Assembly: GCF_900187605.1 (NCBI RefSeq)
Contig: NZ_FYEA01000003.1
Coordinates: 186,001 to 250,000, forward strand
Length of the DNA stretch: 64,000 nucleotides
Source: Pseudomonas sp. Irchel 3H7
GTDB lineage: Bacteria; Pseudomonadota; Gammaproteobacteria; Pseudomonadales; Pseudomonadaceae
Direction: 5' to 3'
The notes under the pieces were generated by a model that was not told the DNA's origin, made no database searches, and worked only from the letters and a program-made list of their open reading frames with translations. The position numbers and the translations under genes were made by a program. The number at the start of each line of letters is the position of its first letter. Position 1 is the first letter of the stretch. Shown one piece after another: positions 35,901 through 44,786 of this stretch.

Positions 35901-37503
35901 ACTCACAGAAAAGGATACGCCACCGTTCAAGGATCCTGATGAACAGCGATGGTGGCGCGACGCCCATGACCTGGCGCAACAGTCGTTTTACCTGAATGAA
36001 AGCCGTGCAACGTTTATCGATCTGATCAGAGACCTGCTGCGTTGGCGCCTCGGCTTGCCCTATCAGCAGCGTGGCAATGCGCTGGTCTTGTCCAAAGGCA
36101 CACTGCCCACCGGGCTTACGCCTGAGCAAGTGTCCTATGAGTGCCTGAAGAAACATGAGGATTCGGCGCACTGGAACGCTGAACGGATGCTGATCACGCA
36201 ATCTGTACAGCGCTACTTGAGCACCGATGGCCAACTGCTGGACGACGGCGTTGCCGGATTCGAGGCCCTGGCCGGTCCACTGGAATTGGCACAACTGGAC
36301 AAGACTGCGCTGGATGCTTACAGCGTGTTGCCTGCGCCCTTCAATGTGCGTGACGAACTGGAGAAGATTGGCTATCTGCCCATGCCGTTTCTGTTCTGGG
36401 TAAATCCCTTGGGCAGCACGGAGCATGACCTGTGGTCGGCAAATTTCGGCTACGCCGAATACGCCAGCCTCGACGGTTTCTACAAGGTACTGCGCTATCG
36501 CGAAACCCTCAGCCATGGCCACACCCGAGCCGAATATGACGCTCATGCGCTGGCCGTTATCCTCGTGGAACTGCCGGATGGCTGCACCACGCGCATTGAA
36601 TACGACTACCACGCGCTGCAACCGCTGCGCATCATCGATGCCAACGACAACACTCACGAAGCGCTCCATGAACCTTCCGGCCAGCCCTTGGCCAGCAGTT
36701 TTTACGGCACCGAAAACGACAAGGCTGCGGGTTTTAACCCGCTGAGCGACTACTTGCCTCCGCAGGATCGGCGCCCGGCTACGGCGATTGCCGATCCGCC
36801 CGCCGCCGTGCAAAAAGCCGCCAGTACCCTGCGCAAGGATCTGTTCAGCTGGATGGGGCAGATCGCCAACGGCGCCAGCGCATGGATTGCCCAAGGCTAT
36901 CTCCTGCCCAGCGGCCACATCAGGGCCAGTGCGCGGCAAAAACTCGCCCGGCGCCAGGGAGCCTTGACGCCTGAAGAGCGGGCATTGCACCAGGCGATCG
37001 GTGCGGTGCGCCGAGAACCGGTGCACAGCGTGATCCTCAGTGCCGACCGCTACCCCGATGATCCGTTAAGGCAGGTCCAGATCGTCAAAGCCTGTGTCGA
37101 CGGCTTTGGCAGGGCTCTGCAAACCCAGCAACGGGTCGATCCGGGCAAGGCATATGCCGTGGGCGACGACGGTTCATTGATCGTCGAAGATGGCCAGTTC
37201 AAAGAGGTCGATACTGACTCGCGCTGGCGCATCAGCGAACGGGTCGAATACAACAACAAGGGGTTGCCGGTCCGTCAGTTTCGGCCGTTTTTCGCCGATA
37301 CCCACGGTTACGTCAACGATCAGTCGCTGCGCGAAATGGGCTTCTTCGATCAGGTGTTCTATGACGCCCTTGGCCGACAGATCAAAGTGGTCAACGCCAA
37401 GGGCGATTGCTCTCGAGAAACGTACCACCCCTGGTTTCACACTAGCGAAGACTTCAATGACACCGCCGAGCCGTCCCCGCCAGCCAAGGCATCGCGGTCA
37501 TGA
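32983..37503 (+). CDS. TcB subunit of insecticidal Tc toxin (SpvB/TcaC/TcdB family)
   Basis: This 1506-residue protein forms most of the BC cocoon that encloses the toxin and docks onto the TcA pore. Its N-terminus (QELSITTPSIAKSASIATIG, GWDPQFSLNYSSQSGNGPFG) is the SpvB domain. Residues about 370-650 contain FG-GAP/VCBS-like propeller motifs (LTDLTGDGRLDWV, LGDLIGDGLSSL, LADLDGSGAASLIYL) of the TcA-binding beta-propeller. Residues 650-1050 match the TcB middle domains, and the C-terminus enters the RHS shell (RVEYNNKGLPVRQFRPFFAD). Start ATG 32983 has no clear SD; ATG 32995 has a weak GGA and is possible. The stop overlaps the TcC1 start. A lux-box-like palindrome lies upstream. Confidence 0.92.
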   Translation: MDSTMPDQQELSITTPSIAKSASIATIGKSWGAVGPTGAASFELPIPTSAGRGWDPQFSLNYSSQSGNGPFGLSWHLGGVGQINRRTNKGVPRYSDHDEIIGVDGEVWMPELDENGEFKFREESTYNSVDIGPHRVVRYWPRVESDFALRERWQRQTGEADPPVFWLIHGADGSLHLYGKTEATRVADPDAPGHIATWLLCESMNARGEHICFEYKADDQDPDPLHDYRAQRYLRRVCYGNFTASSDLYSWTTDNPAELDWHFHLLFDYGERSTSLTDIPVYDGDSLKPWTVRPDRFSTHGQGFELGTRRLCQQALLFHHFPGQSTEQPKLVRRLLLEYQQPQNIAQWAYSQISAAHYQAFDASGVVENTPPVEFDYAPFDINKTPARFLEFDVQPGIEDGGFYQCVDLYGEGIPGFLCRYDQSWYYREPRRATKGPDEIDYAPWLALDKIPVADRNRPVQQLLTDLTGDGRLDWVTAQPGISGFRTLTEQRTFADFVPFGRFPPEFFNTLSTLGDLIGDGLSSLALIGPHSVRLYANQREQGFAAPEEVPHEPDDDRLPLFSNSRTELVLLGNLLGSDMPELCRIRHDEIRCWPNLGHGRFGRGRKIGELPFRYETFDSSRVRLADLDGSGAASLIYLQSEFFEIYLNRGGNGLEQTPINVPWPDGVRYDRLSQVSFADLQGLGCASLILTVTHMQPQHWRYDFVSAKPYLLTSSNNNMGCSASVVYRSSAQEWLDEKRQMPTLRRFPACHLPFPVAVVHKQQQLDEITGNVLTQTFTWREGFYDSREREFRGFGLLQQTDSESATGAEGTGFSEPMRVCTWFHTGQSMDRPRDDYFNRDVHAVALGNTLFSRYHSQDDVDEIIPAHDDDARYQISRALVGAVTRIETYADTAVDSGETATLYTVEELRYLVREVREQGPYAAAVLLSLVVEKISYQYDGFIDDPRCRNEVTLRHNVHGQPTHSITVSYGRRLTEKDTPPFKDPDEQRWWRDAHDLAQQSFYLNESRATFIDLIRDLLRWRLGLPYQQRGNALVLSKGTLPTGLTPEQVSYECLKKHEDSAHWNAERMLITQSVQRYLSTDGQLLDDGVAGFEALAGPLELAQLDKTALDAYSVLPAPFNVRDELEKIGYLPMPFLFWVNPLGSTEHDLWSANFGYAEYASLDGFYKVLRYRETLSHGHTRAEYDAHALAVILVELPDGCTTRIEYDYHALQPLRIIDANDNTHEALHEPSGQPLASSFYGTENDKAAGFNPLSDYLPPQDRRPATAIADPPAAVQKAASTLRKDLFSWMGQIANGASAWIAQGYLLPSGHIRASARQKLARRQGALTPEERALHQAIGAVRREPVHSVILSADRYPDDPLRQVQIVKACVDGFGRALQTQQRVDPGKAYAVGDDGSLIVEDGQFKEVDTDSRWRISERVEYNNKGLPVRQFRPFFADTHGYVNDQSLREMGFFDQVFYDALGRQIKVVNAKGDCSRETYHPWFHTSEDFNDTAEPSPPAKASRS

Positions 37504-40268
37504 CTGCCAATGTGCACCGGCGTACACCCGCGCTCGCGGTGAGCGATGCCCGGGGCCTGCCGGTACGGCAAGTTGCTTACCTGCGTAACGTGGCCGATGA
37601 CACACCTGCTGCCCTTGTCAGCCACCAGCAACATGACCACGCCGAACGTCTGATCGAGCAGTGGGACCCACGCCTGTCGGCACCTGCCCTGACCACGGTC
37701 TACAGTCTGGACGGTACGGTGTTGAAATCCGACAGCGTCGACGCCGGTTGGCGCCTGACCCTGCCCGGGCGGGCCGGTGAGCCTTTGGAGCGTTGGGACG
37801 AGCGCGGCAGCCATTGGCGCACGACGTTCGACAAGCAATTACGAGTGATCGCGGTCGAGGAAAATGGCGAGGTCAATGTCGATGTGTTCACCTATTCCGA
37901 CGCCTCGGCCGATGCGGGGCACAACCAGCGTGGCCAGTTGCGGGAGCAGAAAGATCGCTCGAGTTCGCTGCGCACCGACAGTTTTGCCCTCAGTGGCCAG
38001 CCGCTGAGCGAGACGCGCACCTTCCAGGATGAGGCAGCGTTCAGCAGCCACTCGGTGTTCAGCCCGATGGGCGCAGTTCTGGAACAGACCGACGCCGGCG
38101 GCCATCGGCGCCGCTCTTGTTACGGTCTGGCCGGGCACCTCAAGCGAGCGGATCTGTGGATCAGCGGCACGCCGGACTGGCAAGCGGTGCTGCTGGATAC
38201 GCAGTACAACGCCAACGACCAGATCATCGAGCAACTGGCCGGCAATCAGGTGCGCAGTCAGTGGACCTACGACCCGGCGGACGCTCGTTTGCACACTCAA
38301 TCAAGTCGCAAGGACGGCGGGGGCGTCCTGCAAAACGTCGAATACTTCTACGACCGTGTCGGCAATATCACTCGCATCGAAGACCACGCCTTTCAGCCAC
38401 GCTACTTCGCCAACCAGTTGATCGACGGCCACCGCGATTTCACCTACGACTCGCTTTATCGACTGACCAGCGCCACCGGCTACGACGACGCCCCGCCACC
38501 GGACATTCCCGGCCTGCCGCAACCGGGCGATCCGAACAATCGACTCAATTACACCCAGACCTATCAATACGACAACGGCGGTAATCTGATCGAACTGCGT
38601 CACGTACGAAACAGCAATCCCTTTACTCGCCAAATGTGCGTCGACCCGAACAGCAACCGCGGCGTGCGCTGGAGAACCGGCGACGATCTGCCGGACTTTG
38701 ACACGTTGTTTGATCGCCACGGCAATCAGCTGGAACTCAAGCAAGGGTCGACGTTGCAATGGAACGCGCGCGATGAGCTGGAAAGCGTGCCGCTGGTGAC
38801 TCGAAAAAACAGCAACAGCGACGCCGAGCATTACCGTTACAGCCAGGGCCAGCGCGTCTTCAAATGCCATGAATGGTTTACCGACACGACCCGCCACTTT
38901 CATCAGGTGCGTTACCTGCCCGGCCTGGAAATCCGCAGCAAAGACAACGGCGAAGAGCTGCACGTCATCACCCTCGGCAATGCGCGTTGTCTGCACTGGG
39001 TCAGCGGACGCCCCGGCGGCATTGAAAACAATCAACTGCGCTACACCCTCGAAGATCACCTCGGTTCCTGCGTCATGGAGATCGATCAACAGGCCGATGT
39101 GATCAGCGAGGAAGGTTACTACCCCTTCGGCGAAACAGCGTGGATAGCCGCCTCCCACGAGATCGACGTTGAATACAGGTTCATCCGCTACTCGGGCAAA
39201 GAGATGGACGTCAGCGGTTTGTATTACTACGGAGCACGGTACTACGCGCCGTGGTTGCAGCGCTGGATCAGTGCGGATGCAGAGCAGGCCGATGGGCTGA
39301 ATCTTTATGCGTTTGTGGGCAACAACCCGATGCGCTACGTCGATCCTGACGGCAACAAACGTGCGGAAAGCGTGATTTTACTGACGTCGGAATTTGTTTC
39401 AGTCGTCAACAATTACTCCACGGAGGTGGTGAATCAGCTGCATAACATTCTCCATCCGATTGGACTCAACAGAAATATGGTGCTGAGCTTAGTCGTCGAA
39501 GGCGGTTATTGGTATGCCGCATCCACCCACGGAGGAAGTCTCGGTAACGGATTTGTCGATAGAATTATCCCCCCTCCCACTGAAATCGCCGCTTATCCGA
39601 CAGTAGGGAACGTGTTCGGCGGCAACGCCGCTGGCGACGTCGCTACGAAAATGATAGATCCGGTAGCGGAAAGTTTCGGAATCAATTTGGGCCCGCTGAT
39701 TCCTCAGACCTCGAAAATGTCTGTCAGCGCCATTGACAAAAGTTTGGGCATCGAAGGTCCCGTCAAGGAGATCAAATCGTGGAAAGATGTAAAAAGCGAA
39801 TTGCGCGACCCTGTCCTCAACGCCGTGTTCAACCCGGAACTTATTATCGGCAGAGTGCTTGGCGCAGTCATATCGTTCGTCCCCCACTTTCTTAATCTGT
39901 TTAAAAAGGCAATGGATAACGAGGACATCAAGAATCGACTGGACCCAGCGAAAATCGAAAAAATCGAAAACATGCTTGATGAATGGAAAGCCGCCGTAGA
40001 ACAACGCGCTGGCTGGGCAGAGAACGCGTTTGACGCTCTGGGCACCGACGTCATTTCGCCCGCCGAGATATTGCCCAACATTACCCATATGACCTCCGCG
40101 CAAAGGCTGAAACCGATCACGCGCTCGGCCATGCGTGAACAAACCAACGCCGTACTGGGCAATATTTCACGCGCTCAGGCCATGGTCGCCTGGTACAAGG
40201 AAATGGGCACCACGGACAATCAGTTTTTGCATAAGCAGAAACATACCAACAAGAAAAAGGCTGCCTGA
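37500..40268 (+). CDS. TcC subunit 1 (RHS cocoon plus unknown C-terminal toxin)
   Basis: The 922-residue TcC completes the BC cocoon and carries the cytotoxic C-terminus that is cleaved off inside it. Residues 1-618 are RHS/YD repeats (YQYDNGGNLIELRHV, FTYDSLYRLTSATGYDD) ending in the RHS core GLYYYGARYYAPWLQRWISAD (W589) to DPDG618, which provides the autoproteolytic Asp residues. Residues 619-922 are the hypervariable toxin region, unrecognised and relatively AT-rich. It has a hydrophobic stretch near LIIGRVLGAVISFVPHFLNLF and a basic HKQKHTNKKKAA tail. There is no SD; the start overlaps the TcB stop (ATGA), so translation is probably coupled. Confidence 0.92.
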   Translation: MTANVHRRTPALAVSDARGLPVRQVAYLRNVADDTPAALVSHQQHDHAERLIEQWDPRLSAPALTTVYSLDGTVLKSDSVDAGWRLTLPGRAGEPLERWDERGSHWRTTFDKQLRVIAVEENGEVNVDVFTYSDASADAGHNQRGQLREQKDRSSSLRTDSFALSGQPLSETRTFQDEAAFSSHSVFSPMGAVLEQTDAGGHRRRSCYGLAGHLKRADLWISGTPDWQAVLLDTQYNANDQIIEQLAGNQVRSQWTYDPADARLHTQSSRKDGGGVLQNVEYFYDRVGNITRIEDHAFQPRYFANQLIDGHRDFTYDSLYRLTSATGYDDAPPPDIPGLPQPGDPNNRLNYTQTYQYDNGGNLIELRHVRNSNPFTRQMCVDPNSNRGVRWRTGDDLPDFDTLFDRHGNQLELKQGSTLQWNARDELESVPLVTRKNSNSDAEHYRYSQGQRVFKCHEWFTDTTRHFHQVRYLPGLEIRSKDNGEELHVITLGNARCLHWVSGRPGGIENNQLRYTLEDHLGSCVMEIDQQADVISEEGYYPFGETAWIAASHEIDVEYRFIRYSGKEMDVSGLYYYGARYYAPWLQRWISADAEQADGLNLYAFVGNNPMRYVDPDGNKRAESVILLTSEFVSVVNNYSTEVVNQLHNILHPIGLNRNMVLSLVVEGGYWYAASTHGGSLGNGFVDRIIPPPTEIAAYPTVGNVFGGNAAGDVATKMIDPVAESFGINLGPLIPQTSKMSVSAIDKSLGIEGPVKEIKSWKDVKSELRDPVLNAVFNPELIIGRVLGAVISFVPHFLNLFKKAMDNEDIKNRLDPAKIEKIENMLDEWKAAVEQRAGWAENAFDALGTDVISPAEILPNITHMTSAQRLKPITRSAMREQTNAVLGNISRAQAMVAWYKEMGTTDNQFLHKQKHTNKKKAA

Positions 40269-40295
40269 GATGACGGTCTGTGCGAGTGTCTGGGC

Positions 40296-42941
40296 ATGAA
40301 TCAGTCAGTACACTGGCATACGCCAACGCTGCGCGTTCATGACCCCAGAGATCTACCGCTCAGCAATGTCTCGTACCTGCGTACAGTGGCCGGCGCGCAA
40401 GTAGAGCGCCATATCACCCGTCAGCAGCATGACCACGCCGGGCATCTGGTCGCGCAATGGGACCCGCGTCTGTCGGCACCTTGTCTGACTACGGTTTACA
40501 GCCTGATCGGCGCGGTATTGAAGTCCGACAGTGTCGACGCCGGCTGGCGTCTGACTTTACCGGGGCTGGCCGGTGAGCCGTTGCAGCGTTGGGACGAGCG
40601 TGGCAGCCATTGGCGCGCGACCTTCGACAAGCAATTACGAGTCATCGCGGTCGAGGAAAATGGCGAGCAAAATGTAGATGCGTTCACCTACGCCGATGCC
40701 TCGGCCGATGCGGGGCACAACCAGCGTGGCCAGTTGCGGGAGCAGAAAGATCGTGCCGGTTCGCTGCTCACGGACAGTTTTTCTCTGACCGGCACACCGC
40801 TGTGCGAAACCCGCACGTTCCACGACGGTGAACCGTTCACCAGCCACCAGGTGTTCAGCCCGCTCGGCGCGTTGCTGGAACAGACTGACGCCTGCGGCCA
40901 TCAACGACGCTCGCACTACGGCCTGGCCGGGCAACTCAAACGAACTAAACTGCTGATCAACGGCACGTCTGACTGGCAACCGGTATTGCTGGACGGGCAG
41001 TACAACGCCAACGACCAGATCATTGAGCAACTGGCCGGTAATCGTGTGCTCAGTACGTGGACGTACGACCCGGCGGACGGTCGTTTGCTTACCCAGTCCA
41101 GCCACAAAAATGGCGGCGGCGTCGTGCAAGACCTCGAATACATCTACGACCGCGTCGGCAACATCACCCGCATCGAAGACCACGCTTTTCAGCCGCGATA
41201 TTTTGCCAATCAACGAGTCGACGGCCATCGCGATTTCACTTACGACTCGCTCTATCGGCTGACCAGCGCCACCGGCCACGACGACGCGCCGCCGTCAGAA
41301 ATTCCCGGCCTGCCGCAACCGGGCGATCCGAACAATTGCCTCAATTACACCCAGATCTATCAGTACGATCACGGTGGCAACCTGATCGAACTGTGCCATG
41401 TACGGGCGGGCAACAATTACACCCGGCAAATGCGCATCGATCCGAGCAGTAATCGCGGGGTACGCTGGAAAACAGGCCAGCCGGAACCGGTGTTCGACGA
41501 TCTGTTTGATCGCCACGGAAACCTGAACGCGATGCCCCCCCGCAAACCGCTGACCTGGAATGCCCGCGATGAGCTGGAAAGCGTGACTCTGATCCAGTGC
41601 GAGGACGGCCCCGATGATGCCGAACATTATCGCTACAGCCAGGGCATGCGCGTGTTCAAACGCCACGAATTCCATACCTCCACAGCCGCACACTTTCATC
41701 AGGTGCGTTATTTGCCGGGGCTGGAAATCCGCACCCGCGACAACGGCGAAGAGCTGCACGTCATCACCCTCGGCAACGCCCGTTGTCTGCATTGGGCAGC
41801 GAAAAAACCCGAAGGCATCGCCACCGATCAACTGCGCTACAGCCTGGAAGATCACCTCGGCTCCTGCGTCATGGAACTCGATCAACAGGCACAACTGATC
41901 AGCGCCGAAGGGTACTACCCGTTCGGCGCCACGGCGTGGATAACCGCGCCTTCAGAGATTGAGGTCCCCTACAAGTTCATCCGCTATTCGGGCAAGGAGA
42001 TGGATATCAGCGGTTTGTATTACTACGGCGCACGCTATTACGCACCGTGGTTGCAGCGCTGGATCAGTGCCGATCCGGCAGGGGATGTGGATGGATTGAA
42101 TCTGTACGTGATGGTGTCGAACAACCCGATGATTTACGTCGATACCGATGGGCGCGGACGGTTCGATGTCTCCCAGCTCGTCGGTGTATTTCGCACCACC
42201 GCCAACGTCGCCAGCCACGCCCATGATGCCGCAACTGAATTTGATGGCCCCGACGACGAAGCCAATGTCAGTCAGGAAACCCGAGCAGGTATGACCTTTC
42301 GCCGCTACCTGTTCAGTAAAAACGGATTAGCGGCGTTTGGACTCGGTTTCACCGTGGGTGCCGCTCTCGGCGGAGTAGCCGGATCATTCGCGCTGGGAAT
42401 CGGTAACACGATTGGCGGTGTTGTCGGCGGCCTGCTAGGCGGTTTGGGCGCAGCCTATATCCGCTACCGTTTTTTCAAGCGCGGCATTCGCGTAACCGAA
42501 GCACTGCACACGGCTCAAGTCCGCGATGCCACACAAACCCTTGCCCAGGGTGCAAATGATCTGGCCAACGGCACGCTGCCACAGTCTATTCAGGATGGGG
42601 TCAACCAGATCCGGCAAACAGCCACAGAGGCCATTCTGCAAGAGGTCAAAAAATTCGCCCCTCTGGATCAGCTTGATTTCACAAAAATGGTGGACCAGGG
42701 CATTTCAGTCGCTGACGCTTACCGCACGATAACGGCTAAAACCACTGCGCTCATCAACGACACCCGGGACACACTGGCAACGACTCAAGACATGCTTGAT
42801 AACCTCAGCGAAGCCGACAGTGTGACTGAACGCCTGCAACAACTGGAGCAGTCAATTGCTGACGAACCACGCCCCAGACCCGTGCCGAAACCACGGCTGA
42901 ATCTTCAGCGTCGACCTCAGATACAGGAAACGTCTGTATGA
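40296..42941 (+). CDS. TcC subunit 2 (RHS cocoon plus glycine-zipper C-terminal region)
   Basis: This 881-residue second TcC aligns with TcC1 throughout the RHS part, W589 of the core falling at the same residue. It ends the core at SADPAGDVDGLNLY and DTDG619. Its C-terminal 262 residues differ completely. After a polar stretch, residues about 678-722 form a glycine-rich hydrophobic segment (GLGFTVGAALGGVAGSFALG, IGGVVGGLLGGLGAAY) of glycine-zipper type. Long amphipathic helices (VRDATQTLAQGANDLANG, TEAILQEVKKFAP) and a proline/arginine tail follow. A membrane-inserting toxin is plausible (inference). It starts 27 bp after TcC1 with no good SD. Confidence 0.9.
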   Translation: MNQSVHWHTPTLRVHDPRDLPLSNVSYLRTVAGAQVERHITRQQHDHAGHLVAQWDPRLSAPCLTTVYSLIGAVLKSDSVDAGWRLTLPGLAGEPLQRWDERGSHWRATFDKQLRVIAVEENGEQNVDAFTYADASADAGHNQRGQLREQKDRAGSLLTDSFSLTGTPLCETRTFHDGEPFTSHQVFSPLGALLEQTDACGHQRRSHYGLAGQLKRTKLLINGTSDWQPVLLDGQYNANDQIIEQLAGNRVLSTWTYDPADGRLLTQSSHKNGGGVVQDLEYIYDRVGNITRIEDHAFQPRYFANQRVDGHRDFTYDSLYRLTSATGHDDAPPSEIPGLPQPGDPNNCLNYTQIYQYDHGGNLIELCHVRAGNNYTRQMRIDPSSNRGVRWKTGQPEPVFDDLFDRHGNLNAMPPRKPLTWNARDELESVTLIQCEDGPDDAEHYRYSQGMRVFKRHEFHTSTAAHFHQVRYLPGLEIRTRDNGEELHVITLGNARCLHWAAKKPEGIATDQLRYSLEDHLGSCVMELDQQAQLISAEGYYPFGATAWITAPSEIEVPYKFIRYSGKEMDISGLYYYGARYYAPWLQRWISADPAGDVDGLNLYVMVSNNPMIYVDTDGRGRFDVSQLVGVFRTTANVASHAHDAATEFDGPDDEANVSQETRAGMTFRRYLFSKNGLAAFGLGFTVGAALGGVAGSFALGIGNTIGGVVGGLLGGLGAAYIRYRFFKRGIRVTEALHTAQVRDATQTLAQGANDLANGTLPQSIQDGVNQIRQTATEAILQEVKKFAPLDQLDFTKMVDQGISVADAYRTITAKTTALINDTRDTLATTQDMLDNLSEADSVTERLQQLEQSIADEPRPRPVPKPRLNLQRRPQIQETSV

Positions 42942-43025
42942 CCAATGTGACCGGCGCGAACAGCACGCCGAGCCACCTCGGCGCATGCTATCGTGCCCGC
43001 CCGACCTGCCGACCCTTCGCCCAGC

Positions 43026-44786
43026 ATGCTGCCGACTTCCCGTACCTTGCGTCTGTCGTTGTATACCCTGCTGATCATTGCCGGCGCGGCGCTTGCCGCC
43101 ACACTTGCGATCCGCCACGCCGAACGTCAGGCGCTGGAGGAAGACGCCGCCCGCGCCAACCAGCAACTGGCGTTGTACGCCAATTCCCTGCACACCCTGA
43201 TCGACCGCTACCGTGCCCTGCCCGCCGTGCTGGCGCTGGACCCGCAATTGCGTTCGGCACTGGCCGGGCCAGTCGATGCCGCCGAACAGGCGGCGCTGAA
43301 TCTCAAGCTGGAAAAGATCAACGGCGCGGCACAATCCTCGACCCTTGAACTGCTCGACCACACGGGCCTCGCCGTGGCGGCGAGCAACTGGCGTCTGCCG
43401 AGCAGTTACGTCGGCCACAATTACGGTTTTCGTCCCTACTTCAGCCAGACCCGCACCCAGGGCACCGGGCGCTTTTATGCCGTGGGCGTGACCAGCGGAA
43501 TTCCCGGCTACTTTCTCTCCAGCGCGGTGCTGGGTGACAACGACGAGTTCCTTGGCGCGATGGTGGTCAAGCTGGAATTCCCCGAACTGGAACGGGAGTG
43601 GAGTCAGGGCAATGACACGCTGCTGGTCAGCGATGCGCGCGGGATTATCTTCATCGCCAATCAGCCCGGCTGGCGTTATCGCGCGCTGCGGCCGTTGAGC
43701 GCCCGCGACATGGATGAGATCAAAGCCACCCGGCAGTACGACAAGCAATCGCTGCTGCCCTTGACTCATTTATAGCTGCGCCGCTTCGATGACAACAGCG
43801 ATCTGCGTCGCGTCGAAGGCCCGCAAGGCACGGCGGATTATCTGTGGGAATCGCTGCCCCTGAGCGCCGAAGGCTGGACCCTGCACCTGCTGCGCCATCC
43901 GCAAGTGGCGTTCGAAGACCTGCGCAACGCCGGGCTGGCCGCCGCCGGGGTGTGGCTGGCGCTGGTGTTTCTGTTGCTGTTTCTCAACCAGCGCTGGCGC
44001 CTGTCGAAGATTCGTCAGCGCAATCGCCAAGAGCTGGAACAACTGGTGGAAGAACGCACCCGCGACTTGCGCACCGCGCAGGACGGTCTGGTGCAATCAG
44101 CCAAACTCGCCGCGCTGGGGCAGATGTCTGCCGCGCTGGCCCATGAAATCAATCAGCCGCTGACCGCTCAGCGCATGCAACTGGCGACCCTGCGCCTGTT
44201 GCTCGACCATGGCCGTGTCGACGATGCCTATAAAGCCCTGAAACCGGTGGACGAAATGCTCACGCGCATGGCCGCCCTCACCGGCCACCTCAAGACCTTC
44301 GCGCGTAAAAGTCCCAGCGGCTTGCGCGAACGACTGGATCTGGCGACGGTGGTTGATCAATCGCTGCAGTTGCTCGATGCGCGGCTGCGCGATGAGCAGG
44401 TCAGTCTGGTGCTGCACCTGACCCGTCCGGCGTGGGTGCGCGGTGATGCGATTCGTCTCGAACAGGTGCTGATCAACCTGTTGCGCAATGCCCTTGATGC
44501 GATGCAGGGTAAACCCTGCAAGCGCCTGGAAATCCGTCTGGAAGCCGATGAGCAACTGTGGCGCCTGAGCGTCAGCGACAATGGCGGCGGCATCGCCGAG
44601 GACCATTTGGGCCAGGTCTTCGACCCGTTCTTCACCACTAAACCGGTGGGCGACGGCCTGGGTCTCGGCCTGGCGGTATCCTTCGCCATCGTGCATGAAT
44701 CCGGCGGCCGCCTGAGTGTTGAAAATGGCGACAGCGGCGCGGTGTTCAGCCTGACTTTGCCGATCGATCTGGAGGCACACATCTGA
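43026..44786 (+). pseudogene. MifS/DctB-like sensor histidine kinase interrupted by an in-frame TAG
   Basis: One continuous frame runs from ATG 43026 to the stop at 44784-44786 (about 586 codons), broken only by TAG at 43773-43775. Before the TAG are an N-terminal membrane helix (LRLSLYTLLIIAGAALAATLA) and the periplasmic PDC/Cache-type sensor (YVGHNYGFRPYFSQTRTQGTG). After it, same frame, come the end of the sensor, a second helix (AGVWLALVFLLLFLNQRW), the HisKA H-box LAHEINQPLTAQR and HATPase motifs (NLLRNALDAM, DNGGGI, GLGLGLAV). The TAG replaces a codon just before LRRFDDNSDLRRVEG; a single CAG-to-TAG change would explain it. It overlaps the regulator gene by 1 nt. Sequencing error cannot be excluded. 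Confidence 0.85.

Noticed and set aside
39354..40265. TcC1 C-terminus considered as a TccC3-type ADP-ribosyltransferase
   Set aside because: I could not find the Arg / Ser-x-Ser / Glu-x-Glu pattern expected of such enzymes.
42993..43775. First half of the sensor gene taken as a separate intact protein
   Set aside because: The same frame continues after the TAG with the rest of the sensor domain, second membrane helix and kinase, so it is one broken gene.
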